Below, in pieces: positions 15,218-23,392 of a DNA stretch of 64,000 nt. The first letter of the stretch is position 1. Each line of letters starts with the position of its first letter. Both the position numbers and the translations under genes were made by a program. A model generated the notes under the pieces. The model ran no database searches. It was not told the DNA's origin and was given only the letters and a program-made list of their open reading frames with translations. The stretch comes from Pseudorhodoferax soli. Lineage in GTDB: Bacteria; Pseudomonadota; Gammaproteobacteria; Burkholderiales; Burkholderiaceae_C. Where the stretch lies: the NCBI RefSeq assembly GCF_003337555.1, contig NZ_QPJK01000002.1, positions 372,001-436,000 of the forward strand, given 5' to 3'.

Positions 15218-16246
15218 ATGTCCCATCCTTCCGCACGCCGTCACCTGCTGGCGGCCGCCGCCATCGCCCTGGCCACGCTGCTGGGCGCCGCGCCTGCCGC
15301 CGCCCAGGCCCTGGAACCCGTCAAGGTCCGCCTGGACTGGACGCCCTGGGCCAACCACGCCGCGTTGCACCTGGCCCAGCAAAAGGGCTGGTACCGCCAG
15401 TCCGGCCTGGATGTGACGCTGGAGGACGGCAACGGCTCCGTCACCACGGTGCAGATCGTCGGCTCCAGCAACGCCTTCGACATCGGCCACGCCGCGCTCG
15501 CGCCGGCCATGATCGCGCGCGACAAGGGCCTGCCCGTCAAGGCGCTGGCGGTGTTCCTGCGCAAGAACGACATCGGCATGCTGGTGCCGGTCGACTCCGG
15601 CATCACCGGCCCGGCCCAGCTCAAGGGCAAGAAGATCGGCTACACCGCCGGTTCGCTCGAAGCCCCGTTCGTCGACGCCTTCCTGGCAGCCGGCAAGCTC
15701 AAGCGCGACGACGTGGAACTCGTCAACTTCGATGCCGCCAGCAAGGCGACCAACTACGCCGTGGGCCGCACCGACGTGGTGTTCTCCACCATCCCGTTCG
15801 TGCTGCCGACCACGAGCAAGGCGCGGCCCTCGCGCGCCATCCCGTTCGCGGACTTCGGCCTGAACATGCCGAGCTTCGGCCTGGTCGTCAGCGAAGCCAA
15901 GTTCGCCGAGCGTGGCGAGGTGCTCGCCAAGTTCGCCTCCATCGTCGCGCGCACGTGGGAGTACATCTACGCCGGCCACGAGGACGAAGCGGTGGACGCC
16001 ATCGTCGCCCAGCGCCCGCAGGCCCGGCTCGACCGCGCCGTGCTGCGCGCCCAGCTCGACACGCTCAAGCTGTTTTTCGACAACAAGCCGGGCGAGCGCG
16101 TCGGCGTGCCGCAGCCGGCCGACTGGGAAGCCGCCGTCAAGACGCTTTCTTCCGTGCAGCTCATCGGCACCAGCCGCCCCGCCAGCGACTACTACGTGCC
16201 CGGCCGCGTGAACCCGGCCGCCTTTGACGCCCTGGTCGCAAAGTAA
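15218..16246 (+). CDS. ABC transporter substrate-binding protein (NMT1/THI5-like)
   Basis: This 342-residue periplasmic protein has a Sec signal peptide (residues 1-30, ending AAAQA). The mature domain opens with VRLDWTPWANHAALHLAQQKGWY, the hallmark of NMT1/THI5-like binding proteins for pyrimidines, riboflavin, sulfonates and aromatic acids. CGAGG precedes the ATG. It lies 35 bases after the molybdenum hydroxylase genes and three bases before its ATPase gene. Because the N-heterocycle binders of this family fit a pyridine ring well, uptake of the pathway substrate or of a related ring compound is plausible. The ligand is not determinable here. Confidence 0.87.
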   Translation: MSHPSARRHLLAAAAIALATLLGAAPAAAQALEPVKVRLDWTPWANHAALHLAQQKGWYRQSGLDVTLEDGNGSVTTVQIVGSSNAFDIGHAALAPAMIARDKGLPVKALAVFLRKNDIGMLVPVDSGITGPAQLKGKKIGYTAGSLEAPFVDAFLAAGKLKRDDVELVNFDAASKATNYAVGRTDVVFSTIPFVLPTTSKARPSRAIPFADFGLNMPSFGLVVSEAKFAERGEVLAKFASIVARTWEYIYAGHEDEAVDAIVAQRPQARLDRAVLRAQLDTLKLFFDNKPGERVGVPQPADWEAAVKTLSSVQLIGTSRPASDYYVPGRVNPAAFDALVAK

Positions 16247-16249
16247 GCC

Positions 16250-17041
16250 ATGCAGCCATCCAGTGTCTTGGCCAAGGGGGTCAGGAAGCAGTACCCAGGG
16301 CCGCGCGGCGTGCAGGCGCTGCAAGGCGTCGACGCAGAGATCGGCGCAGGCCGCTTCGTCAGCATCCTCGGCCCGAGCGGCTGCGGCAAAAGCACGCTGC
16401 TGCGCTGCATCGCCGGGCTCGAGGACATCAGCGAAGGGACCCTGACGGTTGGCGGCCGCGCCGTCGACGGCCCGCCGGACGGCGTGGGCATCGTGTTCCA
16501 GCACCATGCCCTGCTCGACTGGCGCAGCATCCGCGACAACATCCTGCTGCCCATCGAGTTCGCCGGCAAGCGCGTGGCCGACTACACCGCCAAGGTCGAG
16601 CACCTGCTGCGCATGACCGGCCTGCAGGACTTCGCCGACAGCTACCCGCGCGAGCTCTCGGGCGGCATGCGCCAGCGCGCCGCAATCTGCCGCGCGCTGG
16701 TGGACGACCCGCCGCTGCTGCTCATGGACGAGCCCTTCGGCGCGCTGGACGCGCTCACGCGCGACCAGATGAACGCCGAGCTGCAGCGCATCTGGATGGA
16801 GACGCGCAACACCGTGGTCTTCGTCACGCACGGCATCGCCGAGGCGGTGTTCCTGGGCGACGAGGTGCTGGTGTTCTCGCCGCGGCCCGGCCGCGTGGCG
16901 CACCGGTTCGTGGTCGACCTGCCGCGACCGCGCCCGCTGGCGGTGCGCGAGACGCCGCAGTTCGGCCAGTACGTCGGCGAGATCCGCCGGCTCTTCGGCC
17001 AGATGGGCCTGCTCGACGAGACCGGGGTGGCCACGGCATGA
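16250..17041 (+). CDS. ABC transporter ATP-binding protein (SsuB/TauB type)
   Basis: This 263-residue ATPase has Walker A GPSGCGKST (about residue 42), the Q-loop GIVFQHHALLDW, the signature LSGGMRQR, Walker B LLLMDEPF and the H-loop VTHGIAEA. It belongs to the nitrate/sulfonate/taurine/thiamine-precursor importer class and energises import with the preceding binding protein and following permease. Its stop overlaps the permease start as ATGA, indicating fixed stoichiometry. It lies within the nine-gene operon that also carries the molybdenum hydroxylase and TRAP subunits. Confidence 0.93.
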   Translation: MQPSSVLAKGVRKQYPGPRGVQALQGVDAEIGAGRFVSILGPSGCGKSTLLRCIAGLEDISEGTLTVGGRAVDGPPDGVGIVFQHHALLDWRSIRDNILLPIEFAGKRVADYTAKVEHLLRMTGLQDFADSYPRELSGGMRQRAAICRALVDDPPLLLMDEPFGALDALTRDQMNAELQRIWMETRNTVVFVTHGIAEAVFLGDEVLVFSPRPGRVAHRFVVDLPRPRPLAVRETPQFGQYVGEIRRLFGQMGLLDETGVATA

Positions 17042-17802
17042 AGCATCCCGTCGTCTCCTCCATCCTTGCCGGCCTGGCTTCGAGCGTGGTGCTGCTGGTG
17101 CTGTGGGAAGTGCTGGCCCGCGCCTCGGGCGTGCGGCCCATCGTGCTGCCGCTGCCCAGCGCGGTGCTGGTCGAGCTCGGTGCCGAATGGCGCTGGTACC
17201 TCGGCCATGCCGGCTACACCACGATGACCACGCTGGCCGGCTTCGCGCTGTCGGTGGTCGGTGGCGTGCTGATCGGCACGGCCGTGGCCAGCTCGCGCCG
17301 CTGCGAGCGCTTCGTCTACCCGCTGGTGGTGGCGCTCAACAGCGTGCCCAAGGTGGCCGTGGCCCCGCTGTTCGTGATCTGGATGGGCACGGGCGCCGAG
17401 CCCAAGATCGCCATCGCCTTCCTGATCGCCGTGTTCGCCATCATCGTCGACACGCTGCACGGGCTGCGCTCGGTGCCGCAGGACGTGCTGGACGTGGCCC
17501 GCGTGCTCAAGGGCCGCCCGCTGGCGGTCTTCTGGAAGGTGCGGCTGCCGGGCGCGCTGCCGTCGATCGCGGCCGGCATGAAGGTGGCCGTCTCGCTGGC
17601 CCTGGTGGGTGCCATCGTGGGCGAATTCGTCTCGTCCCAGCGCGGCCTGGGCTACGTGATCATGAGCGCGCAGGGCACCTTCGACACGGTGCGCGTGTTC
17701 GCCGCGCTGCTGCTGCTCGCACTGATCGGCCTGCTGCTGTATGGCGCCCTGGTCTGGGCCGAACGCGCGCTCACGCCCTGGCGCGCCAACGACAAGCACT
17801 GA
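17038..17802 (+). CDS. ABC transporter permease (SsuC/TauC type)
   Basis: This 254-residue inner-membrane permease has about six transmembrane segments. The cytoplasmic EAA-type loop RVLKGRPLAVFWKVRLPGALPSI at about residues 155-177 contacts the ATPase. It has the BPD_transp_1 fold used by sulfonate, nitrate and pyrimidine-precursor importers. It starts inside the ATPase stop codon and ends 13 bases before dctQ, so the ABC and TRAP genes appear co-transcribed. Substrate specificity comes from the binding protein at 15218. Confidence 0.92.
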   Translation: MKHPVVSSILAGLASSVVLLVLWEVLARASGVRPIVLPLPSAVLVELGAEWRWYLGHAGYTTMTTLAGFALSVVGGVLIGTAVASSRRCERFVYPLVVALNSVPKVAVAPLFVIWMGTGAEPKIAIAFLIAVFAIIVDTLHGLRSVPQDVLDVARVLKGRPLAVFWKVRLPGALPSIAAGMKVAVSLALVGAIVGEFVSSQRGLGYVIMSAQGTFDTVRVFAALLLLALIGLLLYGALVWAERALTPWRANDKH

Positions 17803-17815
17803 CATCGGAGTTTCA

Positions 17816-18436
17816 ATGGGTGCACTTCTCTCGCTTTCCAGGCTGATCGATGCCATCAACCTGTTCGTCGGCCGCTGGATCTCCTGGACGGTGCTGGCCG
17901 TCGTGGTGGTCAGCGCGCTCAACGCGCTGGCCCGCAAGTTCCTGCACGGTGGCTCCAACGCCTGGCTGGAGCTGCAGTGGTACCTGTTCGGCGCGCTGTT
18001 CCTGCTGGCCTCGGGCTACACCTTGCTCAAGAACGGCCACGTGCGCGTGGACGTGCTGTCGTCCAGGCTCTCCAAGCGCAAGCAGATCGGCATCGAGATC
18101 GCCGGCACGCTGTTGTTCCTGATGCCGGCCGCCGTGCTCATCATGGTGCTGGCCTGGCCGATGTTCTGGGACGCCTGGGTCACGCAGGAGGCCTCGCCGA
18201 ACGCGGGCGGCCTGATCCGCTGGCCCGCCAAGCTGCTGGTGCCGGTCGGCTTCTCGTTGCTGATCGCGGCCGGCGTGTCGCACCTGATCAAGTGCGCGGG
18301 CTTCCTCATGGGCCGCTGCCCCGACCCGACTGCGCGCGACTCGGCCAAGACCGAGGAAGAGAAGCTGGCCGAGGAACTCAAGGCGCGGCTGGATGCCGAA
18401 GCCGCCGCGGCGCACGCCGCCGCCCGGGAGCGTTGA
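17816..18436 (+). CDS. TRAP transporter small membrane subunit (DctQ)
   Basis: This 206-residue protein has four predicted membrane helices and the DctQ signature around WLELQWYLFGALFLLASGY. I start it at 17816, where CGGAG lies five bases upstream. The C-terminus carries a charged, Ala/Glu-rich tail (about residues 180-206). It pairs with DctM one base downstream and with the DctP protein encoded at 9525. DctQ is essential for TRAP transport although its exact role is scaffold-like. The split of the P gene from QM by seven other genes is unusual. Confidence 0.9.
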   Translation: MGALLSLSRLIDAINLFVGRWISWTVLAVVVVSALNALARKFLHGGSNAWLELQWYLFGALFLLASGYTLLKNGHVRVDVLSSRLSKRKQIGIEIAGTLLFLMPAAVLIMVLAWPMFWDAWVTQEASPNAGGLIRWPAKLLVPVGFSLLIAAGVSHLIKCAGFLMGRCPDPTARDSAKTEEEKLAEELKARLDAEAAAAHAAARER

Positions 18437-18437
18437 G

Positions 18438-20108
18438 ATGGAATTCCTGATCGCCAACCTGGCGCCCATCATGTTCGCGACGCTGGTCGTGCTGTTGTTG
18501 TTCGGCTACCCGGTCGCCTTCGCACTGGCGGCCAACGGCATTCTGTTCGGGGTCATCGGCATCGAGCTAGGCCTTCTCACGCCAGCGCTGTTCCAGGCGC
18601 TGCCGCAGCGCGTGTTCGGCATCATCATGAACGACACGCTGCTGGCCCTGCCGTTCTTCACCTTCATGGGGCTGATCCTCGAACGTTCCGGCATGGCCGA
18701 GGACCTGCTCGAAACCGTGGGCCAGCTGTTCGGCCCCATGCGCGGCGGCCTGGCCTTCGCGGTGGTGGCGGTCGGTGCGCTGCTGGCGGCCACCACGGGC
18801 GTGGTGTCGGCCTCGGTCATCTCCATGGGGCTGATCTCGCTGCCCATCATGCTGCGCTACGGCTACGACCGGCGGCTGGCCACGGGCGTGATCGCGGCCT
18901 CGGGCACGTTGTCGCAGATCATCCCGCCCTCGCTGACGCTGATCATCCTGGCCGACCAGCTCGGCCGCTCGGTCGGCGACATGTACCGCGGCGCGCTGTT
19001 GCCGGGCCTGGTGCTGACCGGCCTGTACCTGGCCTATGTGGCGGGCCTGGCCATCGTCAGCCCCAAGCAGGTGCCGGCGCTGCCGCCCGAAGCGCGGGCG
19101 TTCCGCGAGGCCAACGGCAATTCCGGCGCGCGCTCGCTGGTGGTGCTGATGACCATGGCGCTCGGCTTCGCGATCGGCACCATGGAACTCGTGGTCGGCC
19201 CGGACGCTCCGGTGGACGAGCAGTTCGTGGTCGGCATGCTGCTGTGGGGCGGCTTCGCCTTCGCCGCCGCCACGGCCAACCGCGTGTTCAAGCTGGGCTG
19301 GCTGTCTGCCGTGGCCGAGCGCGTCACCTTCGTGATGATCCCGCCGCTGGCGCTGGTGTTCCTGGTGCTGGGCACCATCTTCATCGGCGTGGCAACGCCG
19401 ACCGAGGGCGGCGCCATGGGCGCGGTCGGCGCGCTCATCCTGGCGCTGGTGCGCCGGCGCATGAACCTGACACTGCTGCAGCAGGCGATGGACTCGACCA
19501 CGCGGCTGACCTGCTTCGCGCTGTTCATCCTGATCGGCTCCACGGTGTTCGCGCTGACCTTCCGTGCCGTCAACGGCGACCTGTGGGTCGAGCACCTGCT
19601 GACCAACCTGCCGGGCGGGCACTGGGGCTTCCTGGTCTTCGTGAGCCTGTTCGTGTTCGTGGCCGCGTTCTTCCTCGACTTCTTCGAATTGGCCTTCATC
19701 ATCATCCCGCTGCTGGGCCCGGTGGCGGACAAGATGGGCATCGACCTGGTCTGGTTCGGCATCCTGATCGCGGTGAACATGCAGACCTCGTTCATGCACC
19801 CGCCGTTCGGGCTGGCACTGTTCTACCTGCGCTCCGTGGCGCCGCACGACGACTACCGCGACCGCGTGACCGGCACCACCGTGGCCGGTGTGCGCACCAG
19901 CCAGATCTACTGGGGCTCGGTGCCCTTCATCGTGATCCAGCTGGCGATGGTGGTGATCGTGATGACGTTCCCGGGCCTGGTCATGCACTACAAGGACGGA
20001 GAATCCAAGATCGACCCGAGCAGCGTCAAGATCGAGGTGCAGGGCGGCGGTGCCGGCTTCAACCCCTACGACAACGGCGAGCCGCCGGCCATGCCCACGG
20101 CGCCCTGA
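18438..20108 (+). CDS. TRAP transporter large membrane subunit (DctM)
   Basis: This 556-residue protein is the sodium-coupled transport subunit of a TRAP system. Recognisable are GVVSASVISMGLISLP, the TLSQIIPPSLTLIILADQLG repeat region and the matching late segments around FLDFFELAFIIIPLLGP and NMQTSFMHPPFGLALFYLR. It is longer than the usual roughly 430 residues, with a longer central linker and a C-terminal extension, as seen in the larger DctM subgroup. It is the last gene of the operon that started with dctP, and it ends three bases before the convergent LysR gene. Confidence 0.9.
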   Translation: MEFLIANLAPIMFATLVVLLLFGYPVAFALAANGILFGVIGIELGLLTPALFQALPQRVFGIIMNDTLLALPFFTFMGLILERSGMAEDLLETVGQLFGPMRGGLAFAVVAVGALLAATTGVVSASVISMGLISLPIMLRYGYDRRLATGVIAASGTLSQIIPPSLTLIILADQLGRSVGDMYRGALLPGLVLTGLYLAYVAGLAIVSPKQVPALPPEARAFREANGNSGARSLVVLMTMALGFAIGTMELVVGPDAPVDEQFVVGMLLWGGFAFAAATANRVFKLGWLSAVAERVTFVMIPPLALVFLVLGTIFIGVATPTEGGAMGAVGALILALVRRRMNLTLLQQAMDSTTRLTCFALFILIGSTVFALTFRAVNGDLWVEHLLTNLPGGHWGFLVFVSLFVFVAAFFLDFFELAFIIIPLLGPVADKMGIDLVWFGILIAVNMQTSFMHPPFGLALFYLRSVAPHDDYRDRVTGTTVAGVRTSQIYWGSVPFIVIQLAMVVIVMTFPGLVMHYKDGESKIDPSSVKIEVQGGGAGFNPYDNGEPPAMPTAP

Positions 20109-20111
20109 AGA

Positions 20112-21002
20112 TCAGGCCACGACCGCCTGCTGCAACACGCCGCGCACGGTGTCGGCCACCACGTGCCGGCTCTGGGCGCGCCAGGCCAGGTGCAGTTCGG
20201 CATGCAGGCCGGCCGGTTCGCGCAGCGGCCGGAAGGCGACATGCGCATAACCCAGGCGCTGGGCCGATGCGGGCACAAGCGCCACACCCCACCCTGCATC
20301 GACCATGGCCAGGATGGAGTGGGTGTGGCTCAGCGTCAGCACGGTGTCGGGCGCCACGTCCTCGGCGCGCAGCCGGCCTGCGATGAGCTCGTAGATGTAG
20401 CGCGTGTCCGACGGGCAGTAGGCAATGAAGGGCTGGCCCTGCAGCTCCGCCAGCGCCATGGCGTCGACGCTGGCCAGTGCGTGGCCGGCGGGGGCCGCCA
20501 GCAGCAGCGGCTCGCGCAGCAGCATGCACGAGGCCGCGAAGCTGCGCGGCGCGAATGGCCGCACGATGCCCAGGTCGATGCGGCCTGCGGCCAGTGCGTC
20601 GAGCTGGTCCACCGTCTGCAGCTCGCGCGGCACGACTTCCACATCGGGCAAGGCCGTGCGGATCGCGCCCAGCACCTGCGGCAGCAGCGCGAAGCTGGCC
20701 GCGGCGATGAAGCCCAGCGTGACGGTGCCGGCATCGGCCCGCATGGCGCGGCGCGCGGCCAGCATGGCCGCCTGGCTGCGGCGCAGGATGTCCTCGGCCT
20801 CGCGCAGGAAGCTGGTGCCGGCCGGCGTCAGCCGCACCGTGCCACCGGCACGCTCGAGCAGCTGCACGCCCAACTCGTGCTCCAGCAGCTGGATCTGGCG
20901 CGTGAGCGGCGGCTGCGTCATGTGCAGCATGGCAGCCGCGCGGCCGAAATGGAGTTCGGTGGCGACGGCGACGAAGCAACGCAGTTGCGAGAGCTGGAAC
21001 AC
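20112..21002 (-). CDS. LysR-family transcriptional regulator
   Basis: This 296-residue regulator has the LysR helix-turn-helix at residues 1-60 (FVAVATELHFGRAAAMLHMT, then LTRQIQLLEHELG). A periplasmic-binding-type effector domain of the LTTR group follows from about residue 90. It is divergent from the DapA-family lyase gene, with 102 bp between them. LysR proteins usually control the divergent unit, so the lyase and the Bug binding protein are the likely targets. It could also respond to the pyridine operon, which converges on it, but nothing in the sequence shows this. The effector is unknown. Confidence 0.9.
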   Translation of the reverse strand: MFQLSQLRCFVAVATELHFGRAAAMLHMTQPPLTRQIQLLEHELGVQLLERAGGTVRLTPAGTSFLREAEDILRRSQAAMLAARRAMRADAGTVTLGFIAAASFALLPQVLGAIRTALPDVEVVPRELQTVDQLDALAAGRIDLGIVRPFAPRSFAASCMLLREPLLLAAPAGHALASVDAMALAELQGQPFIAYCPSDTRYIYELIAGRLRAEDVAPDTVLTLSHTHSILAMVDAGWGVALVPASAQRLGYAHVAFRPLREPAGLHAELHLAWRAQSRHVVADTVRGVLQQAVVA

Positions 21003-21104
21003 GATTCAGAACTTGGATGGCGGGATCGACGGATTGGATTGGACGGCGCGGCGGCCGCTTTCTAGAGTAGCACCCCGTTTCACCGCTTCCTGGAGTTCTT
21101 CCCC

Positions 21105-22022
21105 ATGCCTTCGTTCCAAGGTCCCGCGCTGCGCCAGGCGCTCAACGGCATCTCCGGCATCCTGGTCACGCCCTTCGACGCGCAGGACCGCGTGGTCGCC
21201 GCGCCGCTCAAGCCCGTGGTCGACCGCGCCGTGCAGGCCGGCGTGCAGGTGCTGGTGGCCAACGGCAACACCAGCGAGTTCTATGGGCTGCAGGCGGCCG
21301 AGGCCGAGCGTGCCGTCGCCATCGCCGCCGACTGCGTGGCCGGCCGCGTGCCACTGCTGGCCGGCGTGGGCCGCAGCGTGGGCGAGGCCTGCGCGCTGGC
21401 ACGCGTCTCGCGCGACGCCGGCGCCGACGCGCTGATGGTGCACCAGCCGCCGGACCCCTTCGTCTCGCCGCGCGGCGTGCTCGCCTACGTGCAGCGCATC
21501 GCCGAGGCCGGCGCCGGCCTGCCGCTGGTGCTGTACCTGCGCAACGAGAACATCGGCCTGGACGCGATCGAGGCGCTGTGCCGCATCCCCGAGGTCGTAG
21601 GCATCAAGTGGGCATCGCCCACGCCGCTGGTGCTAGCCGCCGCCATGCGCCGCACGGCCGACCGGCAGCTGGCCTGGGTCGGCGGCCTGGCCGAGGTGTG
21701 GGCGCCGCCGTTCTACGCGGTCGGTGCGCGCGGTTTCACCTCGGGCCTCATCAACGTGCTGCCCGAGCGCTCCGTCGCGATCTACAACGCGCTCGAGGCA
21801 GCCGACCAGCCACTGGCCATGCGCCTGATCGAGGAGATGCTGCCGTTCGAGGAACTGCGCGCACAGGAGAACAACGGCACCAACGTGACCGTGGTCAAGA
21901 GCGCGCTGCAACTCATGGGCCACGACTGCGGCGCCACCCGCGCGCCCTCGGCCTGGCCGCTCACCGACAGGCAGCAGCAACAGCTGCGGGCACTGCTCAA
22001 CGGCTGGAACCTGCTGCGCTGA
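21105..22022 (+). CDS. DapA/NAL-family lyase or dehydratase of unknown substrate
   Basis: This 305-residue TIM-barrel protein belongs to the dihydrodipicolinate synthase/N-acetylneuraminate lyase family. The Schiff-base lysine is in VVGIKWAS (about residue 168) and the helper tyrosine in VLYLRNEN. The usual GTTGE pyruvate-binding loop is changed to GNTSEFYG, and the tyrosine motif is not the DapA-type YNVP. This argues against lysine biosynthesis and for a catabolic aldolase or dehydratase acting on a sugar acid or other keto acid. It follows a divergent LysR gene and precedes a Bug binding protein by 45 bases. This looks like a small uptake-and-degradation module. Confidence 0.82.
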   Translation: MPSFQGPALRQALNGISGILVTPFDAQDRVVAAPLKPVVDRAVQAGVQVLVANGNTSEFYGLQAAEAERAVAIAADCVAGRVPLLAGVGRSVGEACALARVSRDAGADALMVHQPPDPFVSPRGVLAYVQRIAEAGAGLPLVLYLRNENIGLDAIEALCRIPEVVGIKWASPTPLVLAAAMRRTADRQLAWVGGLAEVWAPPFYAVGARGFTSGLINVLPERSVAIYNALEAADQPLAMRLIEEMLPFEELRAQENNGTNVTVVKSALQLMGHDCGATRAPSAWPLTDRQQQQLRALLNGWNLLR

Positions 22023-22067
22023 AGCGCACGCCCCCCTTTTCCCTTTTCCACTTCGAGGAGACATCCC

Positions 22068-23033
22068 ATGCGCATTCGCCGCGCGCTGATCGCGCTCGCC
22101 TGCACGGCAGCCATCGCCCCCCTGGCTTCGGCCCAGCCACCGGCCTTCCCGGCCAAGCCCATCACCATCGTCATCGGCTCCACGCCCGGCAGCGCAACCG
22201 ATGGCCTCACGCGCGCCGTGGGCGCCGAGATCACCCGGCGTACGGGCCAGGCCGTCATCGTCGAGAGCCGTGCCGGCGCCTTCGGCAGCATCGCCGCGCA
22301 GTACGTGGCCAAGGCCCAGCCGGACGGCTACACGCTGTTCATGACGACCAACACCACGCAGTCGGCCAACCCGCACCTGCTGCGCAAGATCGCCTACGAC
22401 CCGATCAAGGACTTCGCACCGGTCTCGCTGCTGGCACGCGGCTACCTGGCGCTGGTGGTGAACCCCCAGATCAAGGCCACCAACGTGGCCGAACTCGTGG
22501 CCCTGGCCAAGGCCCAGCCGGGCAAGCTCAACTACGGCTCGGGCAGCTCGTCGGCGCAGATCGCGACCGAGCTGTTCCAGCAGGCCACGGGCACCAAGTT
22601 CAACTACGTGCCCTACAAGGCCAACCCGCCGGCCGTGCTGGACCTCGTGGGCGGGCAGATCGACCTCATGATCGTGGACCTCACGACCAGCCTGCCGCAG
22701 GTCAAGGCCGGCAAGCTGCGTGCGCTGGGGATGAGCAGCCCCAAGCGCTCGCCGCTGGTGCCCGAGGTTCCGGCCATCAGCGAGTCGCTGCCAGGCTACG
22801 AATTCGGATACTGGAACGCGCTCTACGCGCCGGCCGGCACGCCAGCGCCGGTGGTGCAGCAACTGGCCGGCCTGGTGCGCGAGGCGCTGGCCGCGCCCGC
22901 GGTGCAGCAGGTCATCGAGAAGACCGGGCAGGAGGCCGCGTTCATGGGGCCGGAGGAACTGGGCAAGTTCCAGCTCGGCGAACTGGAACGTTGGGGCAAG
23001 ATCATCCGCGCGGCGGGGATCGAGGCGGAGTGA
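22068..23033 (+). CDS. Bug-family (TctC) periplasmic binding protein
   Basis: This 321-residue protein has a Sec signal peptide (residues 1-23, ending ASA) and the Bug fold. The family motifs are FPAKPITIVIGSTPGSATDG, QPDGYTLFMTTN and the VPYKANPPAVLDLVGGQIDLM loop. Bug proteins bind carboxylates, amides or aromatic acids and mostly lack dedicated TctAB partners, as here. It is preceded by GAGGAGA and follows the DapA-family gene in one transcription unit, so the pair probably act on the same compound. Its 3' end overlaps the convergent Cys-rich gene by 32 bases. Confidence 0.92.
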   Translation: MRIRRALIALACTAAIAPLASAQPPAFPAKPITIVIGSTPGSATDGLTRAVGAEITRRTGQAVIVESRAGAFGSIAAQYVAKAQPDGYTLFMTTNTTQSANPHLLRKIAYDPIKDFAPVSLLARGYLALVVNPQIKATNVAELVALAKAQPGKLNYGSGSSSAQIATELFQQATGTKFNYVPYKANPPAVLDLVGGQIDLMIVDLTTSLPQVKAGKLRALGMSSPKRSPLVPEVPAISESLPGYEFGYWNALYAPAGTPAPVVQQLAGLVREALAAPAVQQVIEKTGQEAAFMGPEELGKFQLGELERWGKIIRAAGIEAE

Positions 23034-23361
23034 CTTCCTCTGCATCGGATGCGATGCTGAAGCGCGCATCGCAGCCGATCCCCGCTGCGATCCAGCGCCG
23101 GGCCAGCGGCGCCAGCCAGCGCGCGCCCAGCACCTCGGCCGGCGCGCTCAGTGCGCCACACAGGTAGCGGCTCTCCGCCTCGCTCCAGCGCAGCGCGCTG
23201 CAAGCACCGCGCCTGCGCCGCGAGAGCAGCATGCCCAGGGGGCACGGCTCCAGCAGGCAGCACATGCCGCAGCCGTTGCACGGCGCGCCATGCGCGGGCT
23301 TGGCCGGCGCATGCGGGTGCACGTGCACGACCTGCCAATCAGGGGAATCGGAACGGGGCAT
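23002..23361 (-). CDS. Small Cys-rich putative metal-binding protein
   Basis: I read a 119-residue protein whose only clear feature is a compact cysteine cluster, CNGCGMCCLLEPC at about residues 28-40, with two further cysteines downstream (at about residues 54 and 68). This resembles the CxxCxxCC arrangement of the YkgJ-type zinc/iron-chelating family but is shorter. The N-terminus is His-rich (VHVHPHAP). It has no apparent signal peptide. It overlaps the 3' end of the plus-strand Bug gene by 32 bases and is separated from the downstream Bug gene by 31 bases. Function unknown; a cluster-binding or metal-sensing role is a guess. Confidence 0.65.
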   Translation of the reverse strand: MPRSDSPDWQVVHVHPHAPAKPAHGAPCNGCGMCCLLEPCPLGMLLSRRRRGACSALRWSEAESRYLCGALSAPAEVLGARWLAPLARRWIAAGIGCDARFSIASDAEEVTPPRSPPRG

Positions 23362-23392
23362 GGCGCGATGATGCCGCGTCCGGCCCGAGGGG

